Position numbers and translations under genes: made by a program. This document shows, piece after piece, positions 35,543 to 47,250 of a DNA stretch of 64,000 nucleotides. The stretch is from positions 8,266,963-8,330,962 of the forward strand of contig NC_037643.1 in assembly GCF_003254395.2 (NCBI RefSeq), in the 5' to 3' direction. The DNA comes from Apis mellifera. Taxonomy: Eukaryota; Arthropoda; Insecta; Hymenoptera; Apidae. The first letter of the stretch is position 1, and each line of letters starts with the position of its first letter. The notes beneath the pieces were generated by a model. It had not been told where the DNA came from, searched no databases, and saw only the letters and a list, made by a program, of their open reading frames with translations.

Positions 35543-35567
35543 ATGAAGCGATCGTCTGCTCGAAAAG
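35543..35567 (+). CDS. Candidate first exon / upstream ORF, MKRSSARK
   Basis: ATG at 35543 (A at -3) opens eight codons, MKRSSARK, plus one base, ending at an AAAAG/GTAATT donor. Joined to the acceptor at 35756 the frame runs 23 codons and stops at TAG 35801-35803, four bases before the next ATG. So this is more likely a short upstream ORF in a leader than the N-terminus of the main protein. It lies just downstream of the third initiator copy. Family unknown. Confidence 0.3.
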
Positions 35568-35756
35568 GTAATTATCTTTTGCGTTATGCTAGTTTTTAGT
35601 TATTCTTACGTCAAAATGATTAGATTTTCAATCTTTTATATTTAAATTTTTATATTCGAGTTATAATTATTATCATTATTAATAGAATTTCAAATTCTTA
35701 AATAAAAATTTTTAAATTAATATTGTTAAATTATAATGTTTCATGTTTTGTTACAG
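35568..35756 (+). other. Candidate 189-nt first intron
   Basis: GTAATT to TTTTGTTACAG, AT-rich throughout, as expected of a short insect intron. Confidence 0.3.
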
Positions 35757-35832
35757 ATATTTCCCAATCTCTTCACCTGTGTTTACATCTTGATTTCTTC
35801 TAGCAGCATGACGATGTCCTTCGCATCTAATG
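35757..35832 (+). CDS. Candidate second exon with main start, MTMSFASN
   Basis: After a T-rich acceptor (TTTTGTTACAG) the exon carries the upstream-ORF stop, then ATG at 35808 opening MTMSFASN and one base before a consensus donor G/GTGAGT (35833). A second acceptor pair, TTCTTCTAGCAG, lies just before the ATG (a TAGCAG NAGNAG tandem), so the exon may instead begin at 35804 or 35807. Sequence is more balanced than the AT-rich flanks. The protein continues in phase 1 into an exon not confidently located; the introns would be long. No family is recognised from eight residues. Confidence 0.33.
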
Positions 35833-35839
35833 GTGAGTC

Positions 35840-36250
35840 ACACATATATTTTTATTCTTCCAGTCATTCAATCATATAAGATGGAAAATCCGAATCGATT
35901 TAGATGACTGGTTGTAACATGTAGAACATAATGATTCTTAAAGAATGTGAAGATAGACGTTTCTTATACCTATGAATATTTTTATTAAATCTTTTCTTGC
36001 ACATAAAATTTCTGATTAAATATTAACAAAAATCCCTTTCATATCTCACTTCTTATTTTACAGTAAATTAATAATTTGAAATATAAAGATAGTAAAATGG
36101 TATTAAATATTATGTGCAAGAAAAGAGGCAAATTTCAGAATCAAATAGTCTCAAATAAATCTTGAATACTATTTTTTTTTATTTTTTCAAAAACATTCTT
36201 TAACGATCAAACCTCCTAATGATCATTTTGCAATATTTCAATTATTTACT
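35840..36250. other. AT-rich stretch
   Basis: AT-rich, presumed intronic if the 35.8 kb donor is used. Nothing else seen. Confidence 0.6.
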
Positions 36251-36720
36251 CTTGTTGTTGATATATATATATTTTTTTTAATAAACGTGAATAAGTTCCC
36301 TCGTTCGTTACAAATCAAAAATCGGGAATGAGAATTAAAGGGAAGGGAGGGGGGAAGCGTAGGAAGGAAACGCAGAACCGATACGGTTTCGAGCGGATCG
36401 CAGCCACTCGATGCGATACACGTTAGGAAGCAATGATTGCCGCTACTGCGAATCACCGCGGCTGCCATTGTCACGTTCTAGAGTCCTTTAACATCCTCTT
36501 CAGAGCGGAAGGGTGCTTGGCATTATGTGTAGGCAGCCGCGTCGAGTGCACTCGAGGATTCGTTTGCTCGGAAAAAATTCATTTGCGGCCGTGGCCCCCC
36601 CCTCTCGTCCGCGCTTCCGCCCTCGACTCCCAACCCTCCACAAGTTTTCAAGCTTCGAACTCGTCAAGTTCGAGCACTCCCGCCTAAATGCGGCTCAGCG
36701 ACGTCGGCTGATGTGCTTGA
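36250..36720. other. Isolated GC island
   Basis: A balanced to GC-rich island between AT-rich flanks. Both strands carry ATG-initiated frames (84 codons plus, 78 codons minus) without domains. Candidate regulatory island rather than exon. Confidence 0.35.
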
Positions 36721-38400
36721 AATATTAATAAAAAAAAAAAGAGATAGAGATAGAGAGAGAAAGACAAAGTAACGAACAACGGAATTCGCCGCGAAAATAC
36801 GTCTTGCCTTCCCAGGGAATGATTCTTTAATCGTTTTTAAAATAAACGGTTGATTCGTTTTATTATTCGTAGGCTTTTCCATTCGACGTTAATTTTAGGC
36901 TTCGTGTTTTTGCAAAAATTTCTCTTCTCCCCTCTCGCTTCCCTCGGCTTAGGATTTTTTTTTTTTATTACACGTTTTTGTTTGCGAAATGTAAAAAGGA
37001 ATAATCGATAAAATCACGATCTTCGTTCTCCTCTTATTCGCGAAAATAAAATTGTTGTTATAAAACGGATAACGTAGTAACGTTTTTTTCAACCGAAATT
37101 TTTGTAAATGAAAAATAATCACGGGTTTTTTTATTAAGAATATTTTTACTTCTTCCCCGAAGAGAAGAAATTGTTTGAAAAATACGTAACTACGTGAAAG
37201 TTGGGCGGAAAAGTTTGGTGCAGTTTGTACGTAGGGAAAAATATTCGTTCGAAAAGAAGATCTTATCGAGCGTAGCATCCCCCAAAGGCTTATAAGCGTT
37301 CTCAAAAAGAAGTTTTCAAAGAGAGTTAAAACGCCTAATAGTTTGCTTGCCGGCATGCATATTTGAACCCCCCCCCCTCCCCTGGCCCCGGCCAAGGTAG
37401 AATAAATCTCGTCGTTTCCTATAATTGAGAAACTTTTCCTCCCCCAACGATTAGGTACAAGTTCGTTCATCTGTTATTCAGTTTATACCCGGCGCATGGA
37501 TTACATCGTAGACTGTAGATAGCGGATACACTTGGCAGACATAACACGTAAGCAAAGGCGTGTACAAGGGGGAAAGGGGCGAGCAGTTTCTCCAGAGGAG
37601 GTTCGCTTAATTAGAATTTAGTTAGACGAGAGGGTGGTTCTCGTTCCACTCTCGCCCCTATCTTTCCCCTCTCTTGGCGTCTCTGTTGGCGCCGCGTTAA
37701 CTGTACAAGATTATTCCCAGATAAACTAATTAGGTATCTTAAATCTGTGCAGATCCGTGTACAGTCCGACCAGACATCGAGGCACGGTTTCGCGCGGAAC
37801 AGAAAGATATATCCCGATCTTTCTCTCGTGATCACGGCTCCGATCCAGACGTTTCTTTCTTTATCGTCTCTTTACGCTCTTTCACGACCCTTTCCCAAGG
37901 ATAGATAACACGGGGCAATTAGCACGAAAACCGGGTCATTACGACTAATTATATCCTCGACGTCGTTCGTCATAATTGGAGATCGAGCGAGATCGTCGTC
38001 GAAATGAAAAGAAGATGGGCAAAGGGGAGGGGAGAGAAAAGAAAAGAGAGGAAATAGGAAGAGAAGGGGGGAGAAAAATGTTGAAAAAAAGCGAGAAATA
38101 AGATAAAACGGATAAAAACACGGAGACCTCTTCGTGCATTCCGGTCGCGATTGGATCTTGGAACCGATTCGGCTCCACTCGTTTCTCGCGGCGCCACTCG
38201 TTTCAATTAGGTTAACGGTAATAAAAGAAAGAAGCCGTCTCTCTTTCCACGGTGTCTCCACGGCGCGGGCCGAGATCCGAAAGGGGTGCAAAAATTTATC
38301 CCTCCTTCCCTAATTTCTTTAATTAGTGCGCGGAAGTCGTGGCAGCCACGCTAAGATACGGCGTATCTAACCGAGCGAAACGTTTTCAACCCTCGAGACG
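36720..38400. other. AT-rich, then CpG-rich gene-free DNA
   Basis: AT-rich to about 37200, then CpG-rich with purine tracts at 38000-38110. No gene recognised. Confidence 0.55.
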
Positions 38401-40980
38401 AGAGCAAAGCCACTCTCGAGCCTTTCTTGCGATCCATCTCTAGCCCCACCCTCGCCTCGACGTTCATATCACCCTCACCCCTCCTTTCTCGCGTCTCTCT
38501 CTCTCTCTCTCTCTCGCCCCCGACGGCTCTACCTCTTCCAGTTCCTCCCTCCTTCCACTTCGCTCCCCTACGTCGTCGATCCGGTTTCTCGACACCTCAT
38601 CCCCTCCTCGCCGCTCGACGTGACTGGAGGTATCAATCTCACCCCCGTTCTCGATCCCTGGAAACGCCGTGTTGCCACTTCATTACCTCGTGCACCATAG
38701 TGGCAAAGTGAGGGCTGGGAGGACGAGGGAGAGGTACAGTCTAGGTGGAAAATAAATCGCATCGACCGCGACTGAATCTCGGCTTTCTTCTCTTTCCTTC
38801 CCCTCCTCTCCTTTCTCTCTCTCTTTCTACGCTCTTCTCTTCCCTCGTTCTTTTTCTTTTCGTTCTTCACGGAATTCTGCTTCGATTCGATGCATTTACG
38901 GGGAGACAATCGAGCGACGCGGCGAGGGCGAGGAATCCTGATACGGACGGTGAATTATTCAGAAGAATTTTCGTTCGATATGGTATATATATCGGCCGAT
39001 CGGAATGTCGCGCACGGCGACGGATACCCTCCGCGATAAAACACGCGCTAGCTAGCCGCCAGCTATTGTAAAAGTAAATAGGAAACGGACGAACGAGGCG
39101 GGCGGAAGTTGCATGCAACGACCGAGCGCATTTCGGAATTTCGTGGCGAAATATCGCCTCTGGATTGCGGTTGTTTTCCCGATTTTCTTCTCGCGAAAAC
39201 AACATGACGAAAAAAATTCCATCCTTTGCCGCGATATAACACTTTAATCTCTTCTTCCAAAAATCATCTCTCTCTTTTCTTCCTTATTCCTTTTTCTCTC
39301 TCTCTCTCTCTCTATTTCTCTTTTTCTCTCTCGTTCCTTTTCATCAAATATCCCCGCGTTTTATTGCGTCCCCCGTGAACGTTCATTAACGAGAGCCTTT
39401 TACGTTCGACGAGCTCGTTTTTCCGCCGTTATCGACGCGACAAGCGTTGGCCGGAATCCACTCGAATCGATCGAATTAATTCAGTCGGCCGATTTCAATT
39501 TAATGCGAACGCGGGCGCGCGATCTCGTAAAATTTAAGGACACGACTCGAAACGGGTGAATTAGTCAATATTGTCGGGTATGGATCGTTCCTATCGGAAG
39601 AGGCGGTGCAATAATACACTCTCGAGCCGGGTATACGCGCCGATAAACGCGGATTCGAGTAATAAAAAGAAGGGAGGGGGAGCGTTAGGGAAAATATGTA
39701 CGCGTAGACACACGTGCACGAACCGAGAGACGTCGTTAAATCGTCGTTCGAGGCGATCCATTGGCCAGGTTTATCGAGTTCCGCCCTATATATATACTCG
39801 ATTTCCTCTCGTATCCTTTCGTATTTTTCCTTTTTTTTTTTTTTTTTTTTTCACGGTGCTACGAGCCGCGACCCCTCCTCCCGATATCCACCGAATCAAC
39901 GAGGTAAATTATTGTCTAAAAAGCTCGATCTCTATCCCGTCGAAACGGAATAATCCCCCAGAATTTCCCTTCGATTTTTCCTTCGTTTCGATCCAATCCA
40001 CCGTACGTCCAATCGTTTCCTTTCGAATCGAATGAATAATACCATGCTACGGATAAATTTTTCCAATCGAGTAAAATTATACACGAAAATATATTTCGTA
40101 ACTTAGATAAATATCCCTTCACAATATCGCACGTCGATTAATTATCCCAGATCATCTTACCGCATCTTTCTTGAAAGAATCGAGAATAATCTTAAAATTT
40201 TCCAACATCGTCGCGTTGTGGAAAATCGCGCTCAAAAGATCGGGATCGAAAGGAATTATCGCGATACACCCCTCTCCCCGCAGCCAGCCAGTTCCCAGTT
40301 TACTTTTTAATTAAAGTTCGCGTCTCTTCGGTTTATTATTATAACCAGACCCACCCACCATCGACGCCGGCACGGATCAACAACGACCCGTTGCCTAATG
40401 TACCCCTTCCTCTCCCTCCCTTCCTTCCCTGTTCAGGAAAGTAATTTACCGTTAATTATCATTCGCGCTCGTGCCGTTTTCCGAGGGGGCGATTCTCGCT
40501 CCTTCCTCCCTCTCCTTTCCTTCCCTTCCTTTTCGCATAGCCACGTATTTTCTTTCGCTTTCGAGGGAGGAGAAGGAGGAGGGAGGCCTCTTCGGTTATG
40601 CCTGGCGTGGAAATTAATGAGTCGAGGCACGAACGGAAGCTCGAAAGCTTGTCCCGCTCTCGAACCCTCGCTCGTTCGACGGAGAGAGGCGGGGGAGAGG
40701 GAGGGGGGCGCCAATCGTCGGGCAATTTGTCGCGCTGCGGCCATTTCCGCTTTTCAGATGGGGAGGGGAGAGGTTCTCCCTCCCATCCCCTCGTGCATGG
40801 TCGCGGTTCGGTCGGATACATATCTGGGCGCGGAGAGAAGGAGCGTGTAGGGGGAGGAGGGTGCGATAAAATTCAGGGGATCGCGTTGCGATTGTGGGTG
40901 GTGGGGTGCTGCTACGACTCGAGAGTGGTGTACGTGCTCGAGGGTGCGCATCGACCCCGGCTCGCGTTGTAATGTTTACA
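38400..40980. other. CpG-rich gene-free DNA with CT tracts
   Basis: (CT)n tracts at 38494-38514 and 39296-39313 and T21 at 39831-39851. All open frames are short or low complexity. Confidence 0.55.
39831..39851. repeat. Poly(T) tract
   Basis: 21 consecutive T residues. Confidence 0.95.
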
Positions 40981-42590
40981 TTTGATATTAATTTGCCCGA
41001 TGTTTGCCGAATCGTTCGAAACGCCCGATTCGTTGCGTTATTTTAATTAATTATTTTAATGGATCGCGCCGTTAATGAGGGGCCACGCGGTGCCGTGTTA
41101 TATAACAGGTATCAGTTTTTGCGCCCGGGGATTCTTTTAAATTGATTTTTCGTAAATCTGCTGATATCGGGTCGAACGTGGATTCGTTGGAATTAGATTA
41201 AATTCGTGCGTATGTATATATATATATACATATATAGTTAGTTTGTGTGGATATGATAGAATTTTAACGAAACGAAACAACAAACGAAGAGATGTTTGGA
41301 TTAGAACACAAACGTTACAATAATCGGTAGAGATTTTTAAAATTTCAAACATATATCCTTATCGGGGAAATTGCAATTGTGTATTATTAAGTTATCTTAT
41401 AAAGTAATTTTACGATACACAAGTGTTTCGATTACTTACGTGTCGAATGTTTCGATTTTACGTAACACTTTTTCGGGATCCACCACTATACATAAATACA
41501 TCTATACTCATGGATCACCCTCGAGAAACACTTGTGTCCAATTGCTCCTCTCTTCGAAGGAAAAGGATAGGAAAGAGCAAACGCTACGAGGGTGCAGTTT
41601 CCGGGAGAGAAGTCACCGTGACAAAATAGAAAGTGAATCTCCATCCCTTGGACGTCCCCTGCCAGCCAGAGGGAGGAGGAGGAAACCCCTTGAAAATCAA
41701 ATGTATAGCGCGACCAGTTCACGTATCCATTACCTTCCTCGGCCCCTCCCTCCCCAGTTTGCCGCATCCGCAAACACGTGGCCCTTTTCCACTCCCCGTG
41801 TGCACACCCTCGATGCGCGCTCTCCCCTCGGCGGCCAATCGCATTAAACGGAACGAGAGGGGTGGTCGTCGAGTCATGTTTTCTTAATTCCATAGTGACG
41901 CCACGTAAAGCCGTAGGCGCACACCATACTCGCCGTGCACTTTCCGCGATCGAAATCGCGCCTCGCGTGTTCCAATGAATTTTTAATTCCGACCTTTATC
42001 GGCGGATCGGCTTTAGAGAATGAGAGAAAGAGAGAGAGAGAGAGAGGGGCTATCGGCCGCCTATCGTGGATCATCATCCTTGAGCCCCTCGTGTATATAT
42101 CCAGAGCCCAGGCAGTTTGAATTCTTTTTTTTTTTTTTTCTCTCCCTCCTCGAGGCGGTGATCCGCCTCGCGACTTTGGATCTCGTTGTTCTCGGGATTT
42201 GCAACGGGCTTATCGTAAATTTTTTCCCTTCCAGAAAAAAAAGTGATTTTTCTTGGCCTTTTTTTCTTTAGGAAGAATTGATTTTATTTTTCGGATCAGT
42301 TTTTTTGAACAAAATTCGATTTCTTTGTCGTATCGATCTTTATAATTGTATTGTTCGATTTAAAAAACAAACACATCGATTTCGAGAAACGAATGTCTAT
42401 CGATCGAGAGACAGAGAGAGAGAGAGAGAGAGAGAAAGAAAAAGATACAAAATACACGTGAGAAACAGAAGAACAAAAAATGCTAAAGATTTAAAAGAAG
42501 CTCGCACGCGCGAAAAGCATCTCGGATACGGATAACCCATCTTCTTCTCGCCCGGTCCCGTTCGAGGGTGGATCTTGGAAACGAGGGCGA
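40980..42590. other. Gene-free mixed DNA
   Basis: AT-rich at 41100-41480, CpG-rich at 41580-42180, AT-rich again to 42480. (GA)n tracts lie at 42029-42047 and 42413-42435. Confidence 0.55.
42413..42435. repeat. (GA)n microsatellite
   Basis: Near-pure GA tract, one of several in 42.0-43.4 kb. Confidence 0.94.
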
Positions 42591-42824
42591 AGTTCATTAT
42601 CCACTGTCACTGAGGGAGGGGAGGGAGTGGAGAGAACCAGTGATCCTTGCCACGAAGGCGGCCAGCTTGACAGTAATTAATAATCGTCGCGCGACGTGGT
42701 TGGTTTGCTGGTTGGCTGACTGTCGGTGTTCACCGAGGTTAAATTCCGGGGGTTAGAGGGTGAGGCGGAGAAGGTAAGGTGGCGGTCGAGAGTCGCGCTA
42801 GTTGCGCAGACAGAGAAAGAGAAA

Positions 42825-42841
42825 GAGAGAGAGAGAGAGAG
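42825..42841. repeat. (GA)n microsatellite
   Basis: Short GA tract upstream of a leader-like CpG-rich region. Confidence 0.92.
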
Positions 42842-43383
42842 CGGGTGTAGCACGAGTTGGACTAGCGGGGTAGGGGTTAGAACAAGGGGTTCTGGAGAGG
42901 GAGGGGATGAGCCTGATGAGGCTGTTGATACAATCACGCGGGCGCAGCCGGGGAGAGAATAAGAGAGAAGAGAGATAGATAGAGATAGATAGAGTTGCTC
43001 TACTCTCCTCTCCTCTCGTAGCAACGAGAAACCGTAAGCGTGGAAGCCGAGTAGGGTTGGCGCGGTGGCCTATTACCAACCCTTGCCAACATCCGGCAAG
43101 CCGACATTACCCCCCCTCTCCGTCCAAGCCCGCGCCTGAGCGCGGCGTTAACTGTGTGTATGTTCAACACGCGATCTCGTGTCACTCCCTACTCCCATCC
43201 CTGGACTTACACACGTATACACATACACACATATATAGATATACAAGCGTCGCAGCATGGACGTACACGCGTGAAGGAGGAAGAGCGATGGAGGAAAGAG
43301 AAAGAGAGAGGGAGAGAGAGATGTATATACACGTGGAATGGGATAACAGACGAGGCACAGACGGAAATGCACAGTGGGGGTGA

Positions 43384-43792
43384 GTGAGTGAGTGGTGTGG
43401 TATACAGTGGCAGGCCGCGTCGGTACTTTCTCTCTCCCTCTCTCTTTCGCGCGCGCGAGATACTGGATCACCCGCCTGCCCTCCCCTCCCCCCTTCCGCG
43501 CGCGTAGAACTCGAACATGCTGTCACAGAGGCGTCGAGCACCTGTTTCCTCGAAATTGACACGTTGCCATCCCACGGCCGACACGCCCACCATCGACGTC
43601 CACGTCAACCGAGTGAATCGCGATCATCCCCTGTCGGCGATCCATCCTGCTCGTCGTCGTCCTCGTTGTCCTGCTCGTTGTTGTTGTCGTCGACCTCGTC
43701 GTCGTCATTGCCCGTCCGCGCCCGTCCGCCCTTTGATCGTGTCCGTCGGTTACAGCGGCGGTTTCCGCTGTCGTGTTATGAGCTTTCGAACG
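43384..43792 (+). promoter_or_regulatory. Candidate 5' leader exon ending at a donor
   Basis: GA tracts upstream (potential GAGA-factor sites), a TACAGTGG initiator-like motif near 43405, a CT-rich then GTC/TCG-rich leader, and a donor GAACG/GTAAAC at 43793. The last ATG before the donor (43778) opens MSFRT in phase 0. A perfect 7-bp stem-loop lies at 43752-43771. Composition resembles developmental-gene leaders in bees, but no transcript evidence is available. The left boundary is arbitrary. Confidence 0.25.
43752..43771. repeat. Hairpin 21 bases upstream of a candidate donor
   Basis: ACAGCGG, six-base loop, CCGCTGT. Confidence 0.85.
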
Positions 43793-43799
43793 GTAAACA

Positions 43800-45400
43800 A
43801 AAATTCCCCCTCCCCCTTCCCCCTTATCCCGTGTCGTTTGCTATTTTCATTCCTCTTTTTTATTTTCCTTTCCCCCATCCCCTTCCCCCTCCGCTTTTTC
43901 GTCATTTTTTTATTCCCCTTCCCGGAAAATATATATTTTAAAAAAACGTACGCGCGTATTTCCTTTCTCTCTTTTTTTATCGTACCGTCTTCGGGCTATC
44001 GTTTTTTTTCCCGGCCAAGCGGAACCAAGCAGAGGAGGAGGAGGAGGAGAGGATTTCACAGGTGGAAGGGAAGATAGGATCGTTAACGACACCGCGCGAT
44101 GCGACGATAAGTCCCTCCCCTCCCCCTCCTGTCCCTATGCAAATGGTCGTAATTACAAGCGACGAGCGGGCTGCTCGGTTATCATTTTAACGTTTAATTG
44201 CTCGATCCCGCGCGACAAATAAATACGTGTACGCCACACGATGGAACGCGGATAGTTGGCGGTGGTGGTGGGTCGCTTCGGTAATTATCGTGATCCGAGG
44301 TCCTCTGTTTATCGCGGCGCCGAGCTTCTTCGAAAATGAATTTCCGGACGGTGTGTTGGCTGTTGTGCACGGCCATTAATTTGGGCGCGGGATTCGAGCC
44401 TACGGTTCGTTCCTACGGGCGGCGCGCAATAATTATGCAAATAGACGAACGGAACGGCCGCGCGCGATTGTTTCGTCTGATTCGAGCAGGGGGGAGGGGG
44501 AGCCGCCTCGAATAAGCCGGTGGAGAACACACCCGGGTTTAATAATTTATTTCGCTTCTCGCCGCGGAGAGAAACAGAGAGAGAAAGAGAGAAAGAGAGA
44601 GAGAAGCGCGTCTTTTAGCGGCGCGTGCGCCCCTCCGCGTCCGCGTTTGATAAATTCTCGTTAAATAATGCGACCACCCGATCGCGAGTAATTTAATTTG
44701 CGAGATAATATCCTCGCATTAACGAGGCCGTCAAAGCGGAAACAGTCGGAGATCCGGGGCTGGCATTTTCGACGCGTCGAGCGGAAAGAGAGGGAGAGAA
44801 TGAAGCCCATCCCGGTCACGTTCCGTCATAGTCATCGTCGAACGACGCTCGTGTCCCCCCTCGTCACGAAAGCGATAGAAGTTGGAAAAACGGGCTCGCT
44901 CGGAGGGCGAGGGAGGGGTTAACGATCGTGTTGAGGTCAGTCGATAAAAATAAAGCGTGTCGCCCCGCGCTCTCTAAAATTAACGACGTGTGGACGTGGA
45001 ATATGCCAACGGGGCTATGAAACTTTTATGGGGGAGTAAACCTGGATATTCGAAGCTTTCTCTCTCTCTCTCTTTCTCTTTCTCTATCCCTCGTGCCGTG
45101 CGGATCGTCGACTAGGTTGGGGTGAGATGGGAAATCGCGAAAGCAACGAGCATCGCGAGACTTCTCGTTTCCAAGTCTTTTTCTTCTCCTTCTCCTTCTT
45201 CCTTCACCCTCCTTCTCTCTCTGTTCTGTCACGATATCTCGGGGAATTGATGCGACCTTCGAGAAACAAGGGGTTCGTCTTATCGATCTTCCCTGAGAAT
45301 TCTTTATCGTTAATGCGGTTGTAAGAATTTTTTCGAGATTTGTCCTCTCCTTTTCTTTTTTTCGCACGTTTTTCGTTTCGTAATAATGGAAATTAGGAAG
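43800..45400. other. CpG-rich DNA with TAAT and octamer motifs
   Basis: No gene. T/C-rich at 43800-43990. From 44120 to 44560 a CpG-rich stretch carries repeated TAAT/ATTA cores and two ATGCAAAT octamers. GA- and CT-rich tracts lie at about 44574-44604 and 45060-45088. Confidence 0.5.
44120..44560. promoter_or_regulatory. Candidate enhancer: POU octamers and TAAT sites
   Basis: ATGCAAAT at 44137-44144 and 44435-44442, 298 bases apart, with GTAATTAC, TTTAATTG, GTAATTAT, CATTAATT and CAATAATTATG nearby in otherwise GC-rich DNA, where such AT words are not expected from composition. Suggests POU/homeodomain binding; function is inferred. Confidence 0.3.
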
Positions 45401-47250
45401 AATAATCGATAAATCGATTTTTATTCGTTATTTTTTTTATTATATCTGTCAATAGTTGGATAATAGGTAAAGGGGGATGATATGAATTGGAAATAGAAAG
45501 TATAGAAAGAGAGGGGAAAATATGGAATAAGAAGGAGATGATAATTTTAATCCTGTGATTGTATATTTTGTTTCTTTTTTTTTTTGGATTGTTAAAATGG
45601 GATTTTCTTTTCAATTCCATACGATTGTGCAAAAATTTCAAAAAAATTCACCCGTACTTGTTTTCTATCTATCGTTGTTGCATATTAATTGATAATTAAT
45701 CTTTCATCGAATCGGTCAACGAATTGACATCTCCCTCCTGTAAAAAAAATTAGAAAATACCATGGACAATGCTCGAAGCGTCAAAATTTCGAATATCATG
45801 TTTACCATGGAGTGATTTGTCATCGTTGCAGATCGCAATCAGGTGGAGCAAACGAAGAGGGTAAATTCAATAGGGGTTAGGTTATTTGTACTTGCTCCCC
45901 TTGCGGCTGCTGAACAGATATGGTTACCGTCGCATGTAATCATGCAGGTTTTCTGCATGGCTCGTCGCGAACTCGTGAAAGATTAGTGGAAATGCCGTTG
46001 AAAAAAATTGAATTGACGCGTTCGAAAGCATACGAAACGATGGATAAATGATATAACGAGAAGATTAATATCAATTATCATTGTGATTAGATGGATGGAA
46101 TTTAGAGTCTAGCTGCTACGATTAAAATTAAGTTAATCTCAAAGGAATTATTCGGGTTGATCGATATCCGTAAATTATACGTTAATTGTAATAATTGCTA
46201 TAAAAGATTTCGTTCAATAGAGAGCAATAGGATTTTATGGGCAAATTCCTCCGTCAAACGTGAATTTTTGACGAGACGATAAATGCTTTATATGCATACG
46301 ATCGCGTCAATAATAATCTCTGTTTTCACAATCGTGTCATTATTTTGATTCTTGTCGCATATAAACGAGGCGTTCAATTTTTTCTATTTCCATTTCAATT
46401 CAATTCGTTCCCCTTTCTACGATAAATTCGATTTAGAAGATCTCTTCGTAAAAGGAAGCTTTCGTTTATTTATTTTTTTTAATTCGTCACTAATTCGTTT
46501 TAATTTTTAAATTTGTTCAAAAATGCTCATATTTCTTTTTTTTTTTTTTCCAATGACTGTATCAAAGAGGAAAAGTGTATCGCGCGACAAAATTTTTTTA
46601 TTTCAATATATTGCGAAACATTAAAATTCGTTTCTATGTATATACATATTTATAAAAAATTTGAAAATTTGTAACAAAATATTTTAATAATAAATACGAG
46701 TCTTTTCTTAAGGTTTATTTCTGGAAAAAAAATATACCACTTTTCTAATTCTAATAGATTTTTATAGCTCATTTAATCTTTCGCAATAAAATTATTCTTC
46801 TACGAATTTTTCTTACAAATTACACGCCAATAATACTAAGAAACTAAGAAACAAAAGCAATCGGTTTATCATCGGTTTCGTGTTCCCGCTACATCGTTCT
46901 ATCCTCACGCAATCCCCATTACACACCGACAAGAAAACAAACTTGGCGATTACAAAACGTCTCTCGATATTGCCGACACACGACCAACAACCATCTTCCC
47001 CGAATCTTGCCTTCGCAGCAATCCGATTTTCCCCGATACGGCTTGGGGAATATAACCCGGATTCCATCGTGAAACGAGTCGGACGATTCCCTGTGGCCGC
47101 GATCAATCGACCGAAGACGAACGAAATTTCGTGAAAACGTTGAAGATAGGGCCGAGATACTTTTGTCTTCGAAGAGCAAACCGATCTCCCATCCACAACG
47201 GATCTTCAATCCAAAAATCTGGGAAAATTTTTTTTCATTAATACAAAATT
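45400..47250. other. AT-rich stretch
   Basis: Mostly AT-rich. Contains a micro-exon candidate (45832-45860) and a hairpin at 45941-45959 (CATGCAG, GTTTT, CTGCATG). Balanced at 46860-47220 without a convincing gene. Confidence 0.5.
45832..45860 (+). CDS. Possible 29-nt micro-exon
   Basis: GTCATCGTTGCAG, 29 bases, then AGAGG/GTAAAT. If joined in phase 1 to the exon ending at 35832, it reads D-RNQVEQTKR without a stop and ends in phase 0. Both splice sites are only fair, the polypyrimidine tract is weak, and 29 bases stay open by chance easily. The intron would be about 10 kb. Confidence 0.12.

Noticed and set aside
45881..45892. GGTTAGGTTA resembling telomeric TTAGG
   Set aside because: Only two units, no array; not telomeric.
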